Below the pieces are notes generated by a model that ran no database searches, had not been told where the DNA came from, and saw nothing but the letters and a program-made list of their open reading frames with translations. Positions 37,155 through 45,073 of a DNA stretch of 64,000 bases are shown here, piece by piece. Source of the DNA: Nocardioides carbamazepini (GTDB lineage Bacteria; Actinomycetota; Actinomycetes; Propionibacteriales; Nocardioidaceae). Where the stretch lies: contig NZ_JAHTLF010000025.1 of the NCBI RefSeq assembly GCF_024614185.1, positions 558,001-622,000 on the forward strand, written 5' to 3'. Both the position numbers and the translations under genes were made by a program. Each line of letters opens with the position of its first letter. The first letter of the stretch is position 1.

Positions 37155-38201
37155 ATGTCTCTCACGCTCTCCGTCCTCGACCTCGTCCCCGTCCGCAGCG
37201 ACCAGTCCACGGGCGACGCGCTCGCGGCGACCCTGGATCTGGCCCGGACCGCCGACGGGCTCGGCTACCGCCGCTTCTGGCTCGCCGAGCACCACAACAT
37301 GCCGGCGGTCGCGGCGACCAACCCGCCGGTCGTGATCGGCCTGGTCGCCTCGGCCACCGAGCGGATCCGGGTCGGGTCCGGGGGAGTGATGCTGCCCAAC
37401 CACGCGCCGCTGGTCGTGGCCGAGCAGTTCGCGCTGCTCGAGGCGGCCTTCCCGGGGCGCATCGACCTCGGCATCGGCCGGGCCCCGGGCTCCGACCCGG
37501 TCACCAGCTGGGCGCTGCGCCACGGCGCCGGCGGCGTGAGCGACGAGGGGGTCACGCGCTTCCCCGAGTACGTCGACAACGTGCTCGCCATGATGGAGCC
37601 GGCCGGTGTCGGGCTGGCCCTGCGGGGCTCCCAGCACGTGCTCAGGGCCACGCCGGCCGCGACCTCGGTCCCGCAGATCTGGCTGCTCGGCTCCTCCGAC
37701 TACTCGGCCCGGCTCGCCGCGGAGAAGGGCATGCCCTACGTCTTCGCCCACCACTTCTCCGGCTCCGGCACCGCCGAGGCGCTCGAGCTCTACCGCTCGA
37801 CCTTCCAGCCCTCTCCCCAGCTGGCCGAGCCGCGCACCTTCCTCACTGTCAACGCCTCGGTCGCCGAGACCGCCGGCGAGGCGGAGCGCCTCGCCCTGCC
37901 CCAGCTGCTCCAGATGCTCGCGCTGCGCACCGGCCAGCCACTGATCGCCCAGCGCACCGTCGAGGATGCCGAGACGATCGTCGAGGCCGGGCTGCCCGCG
38001 GGCCACGACAGCCTGGTCGACGCGATGCGCCGGCGCTGGGTGATCGGAGACGCCGCGGCCGCGCGCGCCGAGCTGGCGGACCTCGCGGCGTCGTACGGCG
38101 TCGACGAGGTGATGGTCAACCCGGTCGGCGGCGCCTTCCGCGGCACCGACCCGCGGACCTCCCCCGCGCGGGCGAGGACCCTGGAGCTCCTGGCGGGCTG
38201 A
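37155..38201 (+). CDS. LLM-class (luciferase-like) flavin-dependent oxidoreductase
   Basis: 348 residues from ATG 37155 (MSLTLSVLDLVPVRSDQS), the usual family start; an in-frame ATG at 37122 would add 11. Hallmarks include WLAEHHNMPAVA near 47-58, GVMLPNHAPLVVAEQF, RIDLGIGRAPGSDP and IWLLGSSDYSA. Uses reduced flavin (FMN or F420); substrate unknown. Follows the ABC gene by 48 nt on the same strand. Confidence 0.88.
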   Translation: MSLTLSVLDLVPVRSDQSTGDALAATLDLARTADGLGYRRFWLAEHHNMPAVAATNPPVVIGLVASATERIRVGSGGVMLPNHAPLVVAEQFALLEAAFPGRIDLGIGRAPGSDPVTSWALRHGAGGVSDEGVTRFPEYVDNVLAMMEPAGVGLALRGSQHVLRATPAATSVPQIWLLGSSDYSARLAAEKGMPYVFAHHFSGSGTAEALELYRSTFQPSPQLAEPRTFLTVNASVAETAGEAERLALPQLLQMLALRTGQPLIAQRTVEDAETIVEAGLPAGHDSLVDAMRRRWVIGDAAAARAELADLAASYGVDEVMVNPVGGAFRGTDPRTSPARARTLELLAG

Positions 38202-38232
38202 GTCGCCTGCCTCGGCGATTTAGAGTTCGTTG

Positions 38233-38254
38233 ACGCCAGCACATAGACTGGCGT
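38233..38254. promoter_or_regulatory. infA promoter with inverted repeat over the -10
   Basis: TAGACT at 38244-38249 is a good -10, with a weak TTAGAG 18 nt upstream. Arms ACGCCAG (38233-38239) and CTGGCGT (38248-38254) flank it perfectly around an 8-nt loop, an operator-like layout. Transcription would start near 38257, about 120 nt before infA. Confidence 0.4.
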
Positions 38255-38377
38255 GTCGGTCCAACGTGGGTTCTGTGTGTGGTGCACGGCCCACGAGGTC
38301 CACTCGGTTGCTCACGGGCAGCGGAGAGGTTCCCGGGCCACCGGTAGGACATCGTATTCCCGAGCAGATTGTGAGAC

Positions 38378-38599
38378 ATGGCGAAGAAAGAGGGCGTCAT
38401 CGAGATGGAGGGCTCCGTCGTGGAGGCCCTCCCGAACGCCATGTTCCGAGTCGAGCTGAGCAACGGCCACAAGGTCCTCGCTCACATCAGCGGCAAGATG
38501 CGGCAGCACTACATCCGGATCCTCCCCGAGGACCGTGTGGTGGTGGAGCTCTCGCCGTACGACCTGTCCCGCGGACGGATTGTCTACCGCTATAAGTGA
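38378..38599 (+). CDS. infA: Translation initiation factor IF-1
   Basis: 73 residues, starting MAKKEGVIEMEGSVVEALPN, with HISGKMRQHYIRILPEDRV and the C-terminus GRIVYRYK. An OB-fold protein that blocks the 30S A site during initiation. Opens the infA-rpmJ-rpsM-rpsK-rpsD-rpoA-rplQ group. Confidence 0.98.
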   Translation: MAKKEGVIEMEGSVVEALPNAMFRVELSNGHKVLAHISGKMRQHYIRILPEDRVVVELSPYDLSRGRIVYRYK

Positions 38600-38641
38600 G
38601 CCGCCGGCTCACTTCTCCGCCACTAGCTAGAAAGGGCTGAC

Positions 38642-38755
38642 ATGAAGGTCAACCCGAGCGTGAAGAAGATCTGTGACAAGTGCAAGGTGATCCGTCGCCA
38701 CGGCCGCGTCATGGTGATCTGCGAGAACCCGCGCCACAAGCAGCGGCAAGGTTAG
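38642..38755 (+). CDS. rpmJ: 50S ribosomal protein L36 (zinc form)
   Basis: 37 residues: MKVNPSVKKICDKCKVIRRH, then a third Cys and a His (CENPRH), so the zinc-binding C+ type. AAAGG precedes the ATG by 9 nt. 42 nt downstream of infA; a palindromic element starts 3 nt after the stop. Confidence 0.96.
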   Translation: MKVNPSVKKICDKCKVIRRHGRVMVICENPRHKQRQG

Positions 38756-38758
38756 TTT

Positions 38759-38851
38759 GGCCGAGCGTGTCGCCTGTCGAAGGCTGCGCACGGACCCTTC
38801 GGGCCCATGCTTGCCTCCGACGCGCTTCGCGCGGGCGCCACGCTGCCGGCC
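38759..38851 (+). repeat. Dispersed intergenic palindrome, copy B
   Basis: GGCCGAGCGTGTCGCC at the left and GGCGCCACGCTGCCGGCC at the right are imperfect inverted ends. The core has nested complementary runs (GACCCTTCGGGCCC). It lies between rpmJ and rpsM. The remaining 189 nt to rpsM holds small hairpins but no gene. Confidence 0.7.
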
Positions 38852-39040
38852 TGGACCAGGATGATCTCGGGTGCAACCCGGAGATGGCTTGGTCCGGACA
38901 ACTGAATAACTCACAACGTGATCGCTTAGGCCCCAGGGCCGAATCACCTCCGGAGCGGATGGCCGGAGCTGGGCACAACGAGTACGACCGCCCGGACGCA
39001 TCACGACCACACCACCGTGACTGTTCGAAAGGAAGCCACC

Positions 39041-39415
39041 ATGGCACGCCTCGTCGGAGTCGACCTGCCGCGCGACAAGCGCATCGAGGTCGCACTCACC
39101 TACATCTACGGCATCGGCCGTACCCGCGCCCAGCAGCTGCTGGAGGCCACCGGCGTCAGCCCGGACCTCCGCGTCCACGAGCTGGGTGACGAGGAGCTGG
39201 TCAAGCTCCGCGACGAGATCGAAGCGAACTTCAAGATCGAGGGTGACCTCCGTCGCGAGGTCCAGGCCGACATCCGTCGCAAGATCGAGATCGGCAGCTA
39301 CCAGGGTCGCCGTCACCGCATGGGCCTTCCGGTCCGCGGCCAGCGCACCAAGACCAACGCTCGTACCCGCAAGGGCCCGAAGCGCACGGTTGCCGGCAAG
39401 AAGAAGGCCAAGTGA
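39041..39415 (+). CDS. rpsM: 30S ribosomal protein S13
   Basis: 124 residues from ATG 39041 (MARLVGVDLPRDKRIEVALT); GAAAGGAAG gives the Shine-Dalgarno. The C-terminal RGQRTKTNARTRKGPKRT tail contacts the P-site tRNA. The upstream in-frame GTG at 39017 is not used. Confidence 0.97.
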   Translation: MARLVGVDLPRDKRIEVALTYIYGIGRTRAQQLLEATGVSPDLRVHELGDEELVKLRDEIEANFKIEGDLRREVQADIRRKIEIGSYQGRRHRMGLPVRGQRTKTNARTRKGPKRTVAGKKKAK

Positions 39416-39470
39416 TCTGAGCCTCCGGCTCGACACTGCCTCACGACCAGCTTTCTCAAGGAGATAACGC

Positions 39471-39872
39471 ATGCCTCCCAAGGCTCGCGCGGGCGCCAAG
39501 AAGGTGCGCCGCAAGGAGAAGAAGAACGTCGCTCAGGGCGAGGCCCACATCAAGAGCACGTTCAACAACACGATCGTCACGATCACGGACCCCACCGGTG
39601 CGGTGATCTCGTGGGCCTCTGCCGGCACCGTCGGCTTCAAGGGCTCCCGCAAGTCCACCCCGTACGCCGCTCAGATGGCCGCCGAGGCCGCTGGCCGTCG
39701 GGCGATGGAGCACGGCATGAAGAAGATCGACGTCTTCGTCAAGGGCCCGGGTTCGGGCCGCGAGACGGCGATCCGCTCGCTGGGTGCTATCGGCCTCGAG
39801 GTCGGGACCATCCAGGACGTGACCCCCGCCCCGCACAACGGCTGCCGCCCGCCGAAGCGCCGGCGCGTCTGA
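39471..39872 (+). CDS. rpsK: 30S ribosomal protein S11
   Basis: 133 residues: SGRETAIRSL motif, TPAPHNGCRPPKRRRV C-terminus. It forms the platform that holds the mRNA E-site region. CAAGGAGATAACGC is a strong ribosome-binding site. Confidence 0.98.
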   Translation: MPPKARAGAKKVRRKEKKNVAQGEAHIKSTFNNTIVTITDPTGAVISWASAGTVGFKGSRKSTPYAAQMAAEAAGRRAMEHGMKKIDVFVKGPGSGRETAIRSLGAIGLEVGTIQDVTPAPHNGCRPPKRRRV

Positions 39873-39903
39873 CCGGCGACGAGAGACTTAGAGGAGAACC
39901 GAC

Positions 39904-40512
39904 ATGGCCCGTTACACCGGACCCCTGACCAAGAAGTCGCGCCGGCTCGGCGTCGACCTCGTCGGCGGCGACGCCGCCTTCGAGAAGCGCCCCTATCCTC
40001 CCGGCCAGCACGGCCGCGCGCGGATCAAGGAGAGCGAGTACCGCAACCAGCTGCAGGAGAAGCAGAAGGCGCGCTACACCTACGGCGTGCTGGAGAAGCA
40101 GTTCCACAAGTACTACGTGGAGGCTGCCCGTCGCCAGGGCAAGACCGGCGACAACCTCGTCCAGCTCCTGGAGTGCCGCCTCGACAACGTGGTCTACCGC
40201 GCCGGCTTCGCCCGGACGCGTCGCCACGCCCGCCAACTGGTGACCCACGGTCACTTCCTGGTCAACGGCAAGAAGGTCGACATCCCGTCGTTCCAGGTGA
40301 CCCAGTACGACATCATCGACGTGCGCGAGAAGTCGCTCGAGATGACCCCCTTCATCGTGGCTCGCGAGACCCACGGCGAGCGGATCGTCCCGGCCTGGCT
40401 CGAGGCGCTCCCGTCGCGGATGCGTGTGCTGGTGCACCAGCTGCCCGTGCGTGAGCAGATCGACCTGCCGATCCAGGAGCAGCTCATCGTGGAGTACTAC
40501 TCCAAGAAGTGA
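39904..40512 (+). CDS. rpsD: 30S ribosomal protein S4
   Basis: 202 residues, the Cys-free form common in actinobacteria (MARYTGPLTKKSRRLGVDLV). The S4 domain (LECRLDNVVYRAGFA through HGHFLVNGKKVDIPS) is intact. Primary 16S binder and, in enterobacteria, the alpha-operon repressor. Confidence 0.98.
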   Translation: MARYTGPLTKKSRRLGVDLVGGDAAFEKRPYPPGQHGRARIKESEYRNQLQEKQKARYTYGVLEKQFHKYYVEAARRQGKTGDNLVQLLECRLDNVVYRAGFARTRRHARQLVTHGHFLVNGKKVDIPSFQVTQYDIIDVREKSLEMTPFIVARETHGERIVPAWLEALPSRMRVLVHQLPVREQIDLPIQEQLIVEYYSKK

Positions 40513-40515
40513 CCA

Positions 40516-40561
40516 CTGGGGGCTTCGCCCCAGACCCCCCAAGGTCTGGGCGAGCCCCCAG
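40516..40561 (+). repeat. Long hairpin between rpsD and rpoA
   Basis: A 21-nt left arm beginning CTGGGGGCTTCGCCC pairs with a 19-nt right arm ending GAGCCCCCAG, with two single-base bulges and a 6-nt loop. It begins 3 nt after the rpsD stop. No T-run follows, so it may reduce rather than stop transcription into rpoA. Confidence 0.6.
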
Positions 40562-40645
40562 CGTTACTTCACCCGCTCATCTCTTCTCCATCCGCACCAC
40601 GTCTGGGTCCTCATATAGCGGTCGGCCCGGAAAGGAACGAAAAAA

Positions 40646-41668
40646 GTGCTCATCGCACAGCGCCCCACCCTGTCGGAGGAGACCGTCGACCAGTTCCGGT
40701 CGCGCTTCGTCATCGAGCCGCTCGAGCCCGGCTTCGGCTACACGCTCGGCAACTCGCTGCGTCGTACCCTCCTCTCCTCGATCCCCGGTGCCTCGGTCAC
40801 GAGCATCAAGATCGACGGCGTCCTCCACGAGTTCTCGACCCTCGAGGGCGTCAAGGAAGACGTCACCGAGATCATCCTCAACCTCAAGGGCCTCGTCGTC
40901 TCCTCCGAGCACGACGAGCCGGTCACCATGTACCTGCGCAAGTCGGGCGCCGGTGACGTGACGGGTGCCGACATCGCGCCGCCGGCCGGCGTCGAGGTCC
41001 ACAACCCCGACCTGAAGATCGCCACCCTCTCCGACAACGGCAAGCTCGAGCTCGAGCTCGTCGTCGAGCGGGGCCGCGGCTACGTCTCGGCCGTCCAGAA
41101 CAAGGGCGCCGACAACGAGATCGGCCGGATCCCGGTCGACTCGATCTACAGCCCGGTCCTCAAGGTGACCTACAAGGTCGAGGCCACCCGTGTCGAGCAG
41201 CGCACCGACTTCGACAAGCTCGTCATCGACGTCGAGACCAAGCCGTCCATCCTGCCCCGCGACGCCATCGCGTCGGCCGGAAAGACGCTGGTCGAGCTCT
41301 TCGGCCTGGCCCGTGAGCTCAACGTCGAGGCCGAGGGCATCGACATCGGCCCCTCGCCCGTCGACGAGCAGCTCGCCGCCGACCTCGCCCTCCCGGTCGA
41401 GGACCTGCAGCTGACCGTGCGGTCCTACAACTGCCTCAAGCGCGAGGGCATCCACACCGTGGGTGAGCTCATCAGCCGCTCGGAGCAGGACCTGCTGGAC
41501 ATCCGCAACTTCGGTGCGAAGTCCATCGACGAGGTCAAGGCCAAGCTGCACGAGATGGGTCTGTCCCTCAAGGACAGCGCCCCGGGCTTCGACCCGTCGG
41601 CCGCCCTGGCCAACTACTCGGACGACGAGGACGACGACGAGTCGTTCATCGAGTCCGAGGAGTTCTGA
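40646..41668 (+). CDS. rpoA: DNA-directed RNA polymerase subunit alpha
   Basis: 340 residues from GTG 40646 (MLIAQRPTLSEETVDQ). The N-terminal assembly domain has GFGYTLGNSLRRTLLSSIPG; the C-terminal domain (about 255-320) has YNCLKREGIHTVGEL and RNFGAKSIDEVKAKL, which bind UP elements and activators. An acidic tail of Asp/Glu ends the protein. A purine-rich AAAGGAACGAAAAAA lies before the GTG. Confidence 0.98.
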   Translation: MLIAQRPTLSEETVDQFRSRFVIEPLEPGFGYTLGNSLRRTLLSSIPGASVTSIKIDGVLHEFSTLEGVKEDVTEIILNLKGLVVSSEHDEPVTMYLRKSGAGDVTGADIAPPAGVEVHNPDLKIATLSDNGKLELELVVERGRGYVSAVQNKGADNEIGRIPVDSIYSPVLKVTYKVEATRVEQRTDFDKLVIDVETKPSILPRDAIASAGKTLVELFGLARELNVEAEGIDIGPSPVDEQLAADLALPVEDLQLTVRSYNCLKREGIHTVGELISRSEQDLLDIRNFGAKSIDEVKAKLHEMGLSLKDSAPGFDPSAALANYSDDEDDDESFIESEEF

Positions 41669-41675
41669 GTCTGAT

Positions 41676-41780
41676 GGTGTGAGGGTGTCGCACAGTCGAC
41701 GAGGTCCGCACGGGCGCTCGCTGCGCTCGGCCCGCGGGCCCTCGTCGACGCAGCTTCGCCGCGGGCGACACCCTCACACC
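41676..41780. repeat. Dispersed intergenic palindrome, copy D (nested)
   Basis: 16-bp perfect outer arms (GGTGTGAGGGTGTCGC at 41676 and its complement at 41765-41780). Inside are 10-bp arms (GTCGACGAGG/CCTCGTCGAC) and a further CGGGC/GCCCG pair. It shares GTGTCGC at the left and GCTTCGCCG at the right with copies A-C. Starts 7 nt after the rpoA stop. Confidence 0.75.
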
Positions 41781-41842
41781 GCGGTTGTCCTTCGTAGGAC
41801 CACCGTCGGTCTGGCGGCAACACAGCCCAACAGTCGTGTGCC

Positions 41843-41870
41843 GTAGAAGCAGAACCGTAGTAGCAGAACC
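41843..41870 (+). repeat. 14-nt tandem repeat upstream of rplQ
   Basis: GTAGAAGCAGAACC is followed directly by GTAGTAGCAGAACC (one mismatch). Lies in the 310-nt rpoA-rplQ gap, which contains no gene. Confidence 0.6.
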
Positions 41871-41881
41871 CAGCTGCACCG

Positions 41882-41901
41882 CCGGGACGGATCCGTCCCG
41901 G
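41882..41901. repeat. 20-bp perfect palindrome upstream of rplQ
   Basis: CCGGGACGGATCCGTCCCGG is a perfect palindrome 77 nt before the rplQ ATG. It could be an operator or an RNA hairpin. Confidence 0.6.
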
Positions 41902-41910
41902 TCCCAGATT

Positions 41911-41959
41911 CCGGTACCTGACACGGCCGGACCCAGCACCCGGTACCTCGTACGGCCGG
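41911..41959 (+). repeat. Pair of 20-nt direct repeats upstream of rplQ
   Basis: CCGGTACCTGACACGGCCGG at 41911 recurs with three changes at 41940 (29-nt period). The second copy ends 19 nt before the rplQ ATG, so the pair spans the leader. Confidence 0.6.
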
Positions 41960-41978
41960 GCAGGAAAGCGAGAACGCA

Positions 41979-42578
41979 ATGCCCAAGCCCAAGAAGGGCC
42001 CCCGCCTCGGCGGCAGCGCCGCGCACCAGCGCCTCATCCTGTCGAACCTGGCCACCGCGCTCTTCGAGCACGGCCGGATCACGACCACCGAGGCCAAGGC
42101 GCGCACCCTGCGCCCGTACGCCGAGAAGCTGATCACCAAGGCGAAGAAGGCCCACGCCGGCGAGAACCCGCTGCACCAGCGCCGCGAGGTCCTCAAGGTC
42201 ATCCGCGACAAGGGTGTCGTGCACACCCTGTTCCAGGACATCGCGCCGACCTTCTCCGAGCGTCCCGGTGGCTACACCCGGATCACCAAGATCGGCAACC
42301 GTGCGGGCGACAACGCCCCCATGGCCGTGATCGAGCTGGTGACCGAGGCGTACGCCCCGTCCGCCCCCCAGGCCGCGCCGGCCGCTGCTCCGGCTCCGGC
42401 TCCGGCCGAGGAGGCTCCGGAGGTCGAGGCCACCGAGGCCGAGGCCCCCGAGGTCGAGGAGACCGACGCCGCTGAGGCTGAGGCGCCCGAGGCCGAGGCG
42501 CCCGAGGCCGAGGTTGCCGAGGAGGCTCCCGCCGAGGAGTCCGCCGAGGAGTCCGCCGAGGACACCGACAAGGCCTGA
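41979..42578 (+). CDS. rplQ: 50S ribosomal protein L17 with acidic C-terminal extension
   Basis: 199 residues. The first 118 are a normal L17 (MPKPKKGPRLGGSAAHQRLI through NRAGDNAPMAVIELV). The rest is an Ala/Pro/Glu extension with repeated EAPE units, giving a strongly acidic, probably disordered tail. E. coli L17 is 127 residues. AGGAAAGCGAGAACGC lies before the ATG; a terminator follows. Confidence 0.96.
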   Translation: MPKPKKGPRLGGSAAHQRLILSNLATALFEHGRITTTEAKARTLRPYAEKLITKAKKAHAGENPLHQRREVLKVIRDKGVVHTLFQDIAPTFSERPGGYTRITKIGNRAGDNAPMAVIELVTEAYAPSAPQAAPAAAPAPAPAEEAPEVEATEAEAPEVEETDAAEAEAPEAEAPEAEVAEEAPAEESAEESAEDTDKA

Positions 42579-42596
42579 GCCAACGCTCGTCTGCGC

Positions 42597-42635
42597 CGGC
42601 CCGTCACCCGTGAGGGTGGCGGGCCGTCGTGCTTT
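42597..42635 (+). terminator. Intrinsic terminator after rplQ
   Basis: 13-nt arms CGGCCCGTCACCC and GGGTGGCGGGCCG (one mismatch) close a GTGA loop at 42597-42626 and are followed by a T-containing GTCGTGCTTTT tract. Ends the alpha operon. Confidence 0.7.
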
Positions 42636-42657
42636 TCGAGTGCCCCGGCGCCGTCCG

Positions 42658-42663
42658 TAGACT
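42658..42663 (+). promoter_or_regulatory. Candidate leaderless promoter -10 (TAGACT) for ispH
   Basis: TAGACT ends 7 nt before ATG 42671, just after the rplQ terminator. Confidence 0.5.
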
Positions 42664-42670
42664 GGGCTTC

Positions 42671-43687
42671 ATGACGATCGACCTGGGAACGCCACGCCTG
42701 CTCGAGGACGTCGAGCGCGAGGTCCTGCTCGCCGCCCCGCGCGGCTACTGCGCCGGCGTGGACCGGGCGGTCGTGACGGTCGAGCAGGCCCTGGACCTCT
42801 ATGGGTCCCCGGTCTACGTGCGCAAGCAGATCGTCCACAACAAGCACGTCGTGGCCAACCTCGAGTCCCGCGGCGCGATCTTCGTCGAGGAGCTCGACGA
42901 GGTGCCGGTCGGCGCCACGGTCGTCTTCTCCGCCCACGGCGTCTCGCCGGCGGTCGTGAACGAAGCCGCCGAGCGTGACCTGAAGACCATCGACGCCACG
43001 TGCCCACTGGTGACGAAGGTGCACCGAGAGGCGGTCCGCTTCGCGGCCGACGGCTACACCATCCTGCTCATCGGTCACGCCGGTCACGAGGAGGTCGAGG
43101 GCACGGCGGGCGAGGCGCCCGACCAGACCGTCCTGGTGGAGCACCCCGACGACGTCGCCAAGCTCGAGTTCCCGCCCGACGCCAAGCTGGCCTGGCTGTC
43201 GCAGACCACGCTGAGCGTCGACGAGACCATGGAGACGGTGCGGCGGCTGCGCGCGAAGTTCCCGCAGCTCGAGGACCCGCCCAGCGACGACATCTGCTAC
43301 GCCACCCAGAACCGCCAGGTCGCGGTCAAGGAGATCGGCGCGGCCGCCGACCTGGTGATCGTCGTCGGCTCGGCCAACTCCTCCAACTCGGTGCGCCTCG
43401 TCGAGGTGGCCATCGAGGCCGGCGCCAAGGCGTCGTACCGCATCGACGACGTGTCCGAGCTGGACGAGTCCTGGCTCGACGGCGCCGCGACCGTCAGCGT
43501 GACCTCGGGCGCGTCGGTCCCCGACCACCTCGTCACCGAGGTCCTGGCCTATCTCGCCGAGCGTGACTATCCCGATGCCCGGGCCGTCCAGACGGCCGAG
43601 GAGACGCTCGCCTTCTCCCTGCCCAAGGAGCTGCACCGCGACCTCAAGGCCGCCGGGCGTAGCACCAAGACCGCAGTCCGGCTCTGA
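42671..43687 (+). CDS. ispH: 4-hydroxy-3-methylbut-2-enyl diphosphate reductase
   Basis: 338 residues from ATG 42671 (MTIDLGTPRLLEDVEREVLL). The three Fe-S cluster Cys are in GYCAGVDRAV (near residue 26), DATCPLVTKVH (near 114) and SDDICYATQNRQ (near 209). The last step of the MEP pathway, making IPP and DMAPP. The TGATG overlap couples it to the YciO-family gene. Confidence 0.96.
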   Translation: MTIDLGTPRLLEDVEREVLLAAPRGYCAGVDRAVVTVEQALDLYGSPVYVRKQIVHNKHVVANLESRGAIFVEELDEVPVGATVVFSAHGVSPAVVNEAAERDLKTIDATCPLVTKVHREAVRFAADGYTILLIGHAGHEEVEGTAGEAPDQTVLVEHPDDVAKLEFPPDAKLAWLSQTTLSVDETMETVRRLRAKFPQLEDPPSDDICYATQNRQVAVKEIGAAADLVIVVGSANSSNSVRLVEVAIEAGAKASYRIDDVSELDESWLDGAATVSVTSGASVPDHLVTEVLAYLAERDYPDARAVQTAEETLAFSLPKELHRDLKAAGRSTKTAVRL

Positions 43688-44304
43688 TGGCCCGCTACCT
43701 CGACATCCATCCGGACAACCCGCAGCCGCGGGTGCTGCAGCAGATCGTCGACGCGCTGCAGGACGACGCGCTGATCGCCTATCCGACCGACTCCGGCTAC
43801 GCCCTCGGCTGCCGGGTCGGCAACCGCGACGGACGCGACCGGATCCTGCGCATCCGGGGCCTCGACGACAAGCACCACTTCACCCTGGTGTGCCGTGACT
43901 TCTCGCAGCTCGGCCAGCTGGTCCACGTCGACAACGCCGCCTTCCGGGCGATCCGCTCCGCGACCCCGGGGCCCTACACCTTCATCCTGCCGGCGATGCC
44001 GGAGGTGCCGCGGCGCCTGCTGCACCCCAAGAAGCGCACGGTCGGGGTCCGGATCCCCGACCACACGTTCGTGCAGGCACTCCTCGCGGAGCTCGGCGAG
44101 CCGCTCCTGACCTCGACCCTGATCCTGCCGGGGGAGACCGAGCCACGCACGATGGGCTGGGAGATCAAGGAGGATCTCGACCACGACGTCGACATCGTCG
44201 TCGAGGCGGGGGAGACCCCGGCCGAGCCCACCACCGTGGTCGACTGGTCCGACGGTGCGCCCGAGGTGATCCGCCGTGGCGCGGGGGACCCCGACCGCTT
44301 CTAG
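43687..44304 (+). CDS. Sua5/YciO/YrdC family protein, YciO type
   Basis: 205 residues, the YrdC fold: YPTDSGYALGCRVG near residue 38, GLDDKHHFTLVCRDFSQLG near 60, PGPYTFILPA and RTVGVRIPDH. The second segment matches YciO more than the threonylcarbamoyl-AMP synthase proper, so the tRNA t6A activity often assigned to the family is uncertain. One-base overlap with ispH. Confidence 0.88.
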   Translation: MARYLDIHPDNPQPRVLQQIVDALQDDALIAYPTDSGYALGCRVGNRDGRDRILRIRGLDDKHHFTLVCRDFSQLGQLVHVDNAAFRAIRSATPGPYTFILPAMPEVPRRLLHPKKRTVGVRIPDHTFVQALLAELGEPLLTSTLILPGETEPRTMGWEIKEDLDHDVDIVVEAGETPAEPTTVVDWSDGAPEVIRRGAGDPDRF

Positions 44305-44332
44305 CACCGTGTCCGTCATCGAAGGGAATCTC

Positions 44333-45049
44333 GTGAAGTACGTCGTTGCCGCCGTCTTGTCCCTCGCCCTCGTCATCGGCCCCGCGGCCGGTGTCTCCTC
44401 CGCCGAGGCGACCGCCGAGCGGCACAGTGCCGGCTCGGACCGGACCAAGGTGCTCAAGACGGCCAAGGCGGTCCGCGCGTACCGGAAGGCGACCGGCGCC
44501 GCCCCGGACGACGGCTATGCCAACGCCGCCCTGGTCACGTCACCGAAGGTCGGCTACCAGCGGGTCGGCGTGAAGCAGTTCTGCGTCTACACGAACGCAG
44601 CCCGGAGCCTGAGCGGCAAGAAGGCCGCCTGGTTCTACGACTCGAAGCGCAAGCGGGCCTTCCGGGCCAGCCGCAACGCGCTCCTGGGCTCGCACTCCGT
44701 GTGCGGCAAGGCCGCCCGCACCCGGCAGCAGCAGGTGGTGCAGATCCGGGTCGATCTTGCCGTGGCCGACGTGCTGATCGCCGCCGGCGTGGTCCGGTCG
44801 GTCGCGGCCGGCGGTCCTTACCCCACCGGCGCGGGCGACATCGACCTGCTGCACTTCGAGAAGACCTACGGCGTGAAGTTCGCCAAGGGCAACCGGATCC
44901 ACGGGTACGGCACGAGCGGCTACGGCGCGTCCTTCGATATCTGCATCGCGCACCGAACCGGCCCCTGGGCGCTGTACCGATCCACCACCGGCACGGTCGA
45001 GACGGGGACGAAGAAGGCCCGCTGCGGGTCGCACGTCGGCACCATGTGA
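44333..45049 (+). CDS. Secreted protein of unknown function
   Basis: 238 residues from GTG 44333, which has GAAGGG 7 nt upstream and gives a clean signal peptide (VKYVVAAVLSLALVIG, cleaved near SSAEA). An earlier in-frame start at 44276 overlaps the previous gene and is rejected. The mature part is basic with four Cys (FCVYT, HSVCG, DICIAH, ARCGSH), likely two disulfides, and a Gly/Tyr-rich GYGTSGYGASF stretch. No family recognised. A long palindrome follows, likely a shared terminator. Confidence 0.75.
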   Translation: MKYVVAAVLSLALVIGPAAGVSSAEATAERHSAGSDRTKVLKTAKAVRAYRKATGAAPDDGYANAALVTSPKVGYQRVGVKQFCVYTNAARSLSGKKAAWFYDSKRKRAFRASRNALLGSHSVCGKAARTRQQQVVQIRVDLAVADVLIAAGVVRSVAAGGPYPTGAGDIDLLHFEKTYGVKFAKGNRIHGYGTSGYGASFDICIAHRTGPWALYRSTTGTVETGTKKARCGSHVGTM

Positions 45050-45073
45050 CATCCCGGTGTGACCTGCCCCGCG

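Noticed and set aside
38756..39040. A small gene or tRNA in the rpmJ-rpsM gap
   Set aside because: No cloverleaf or coding frame with an RBS was found; the space is the palindrome plus minor hairpins.
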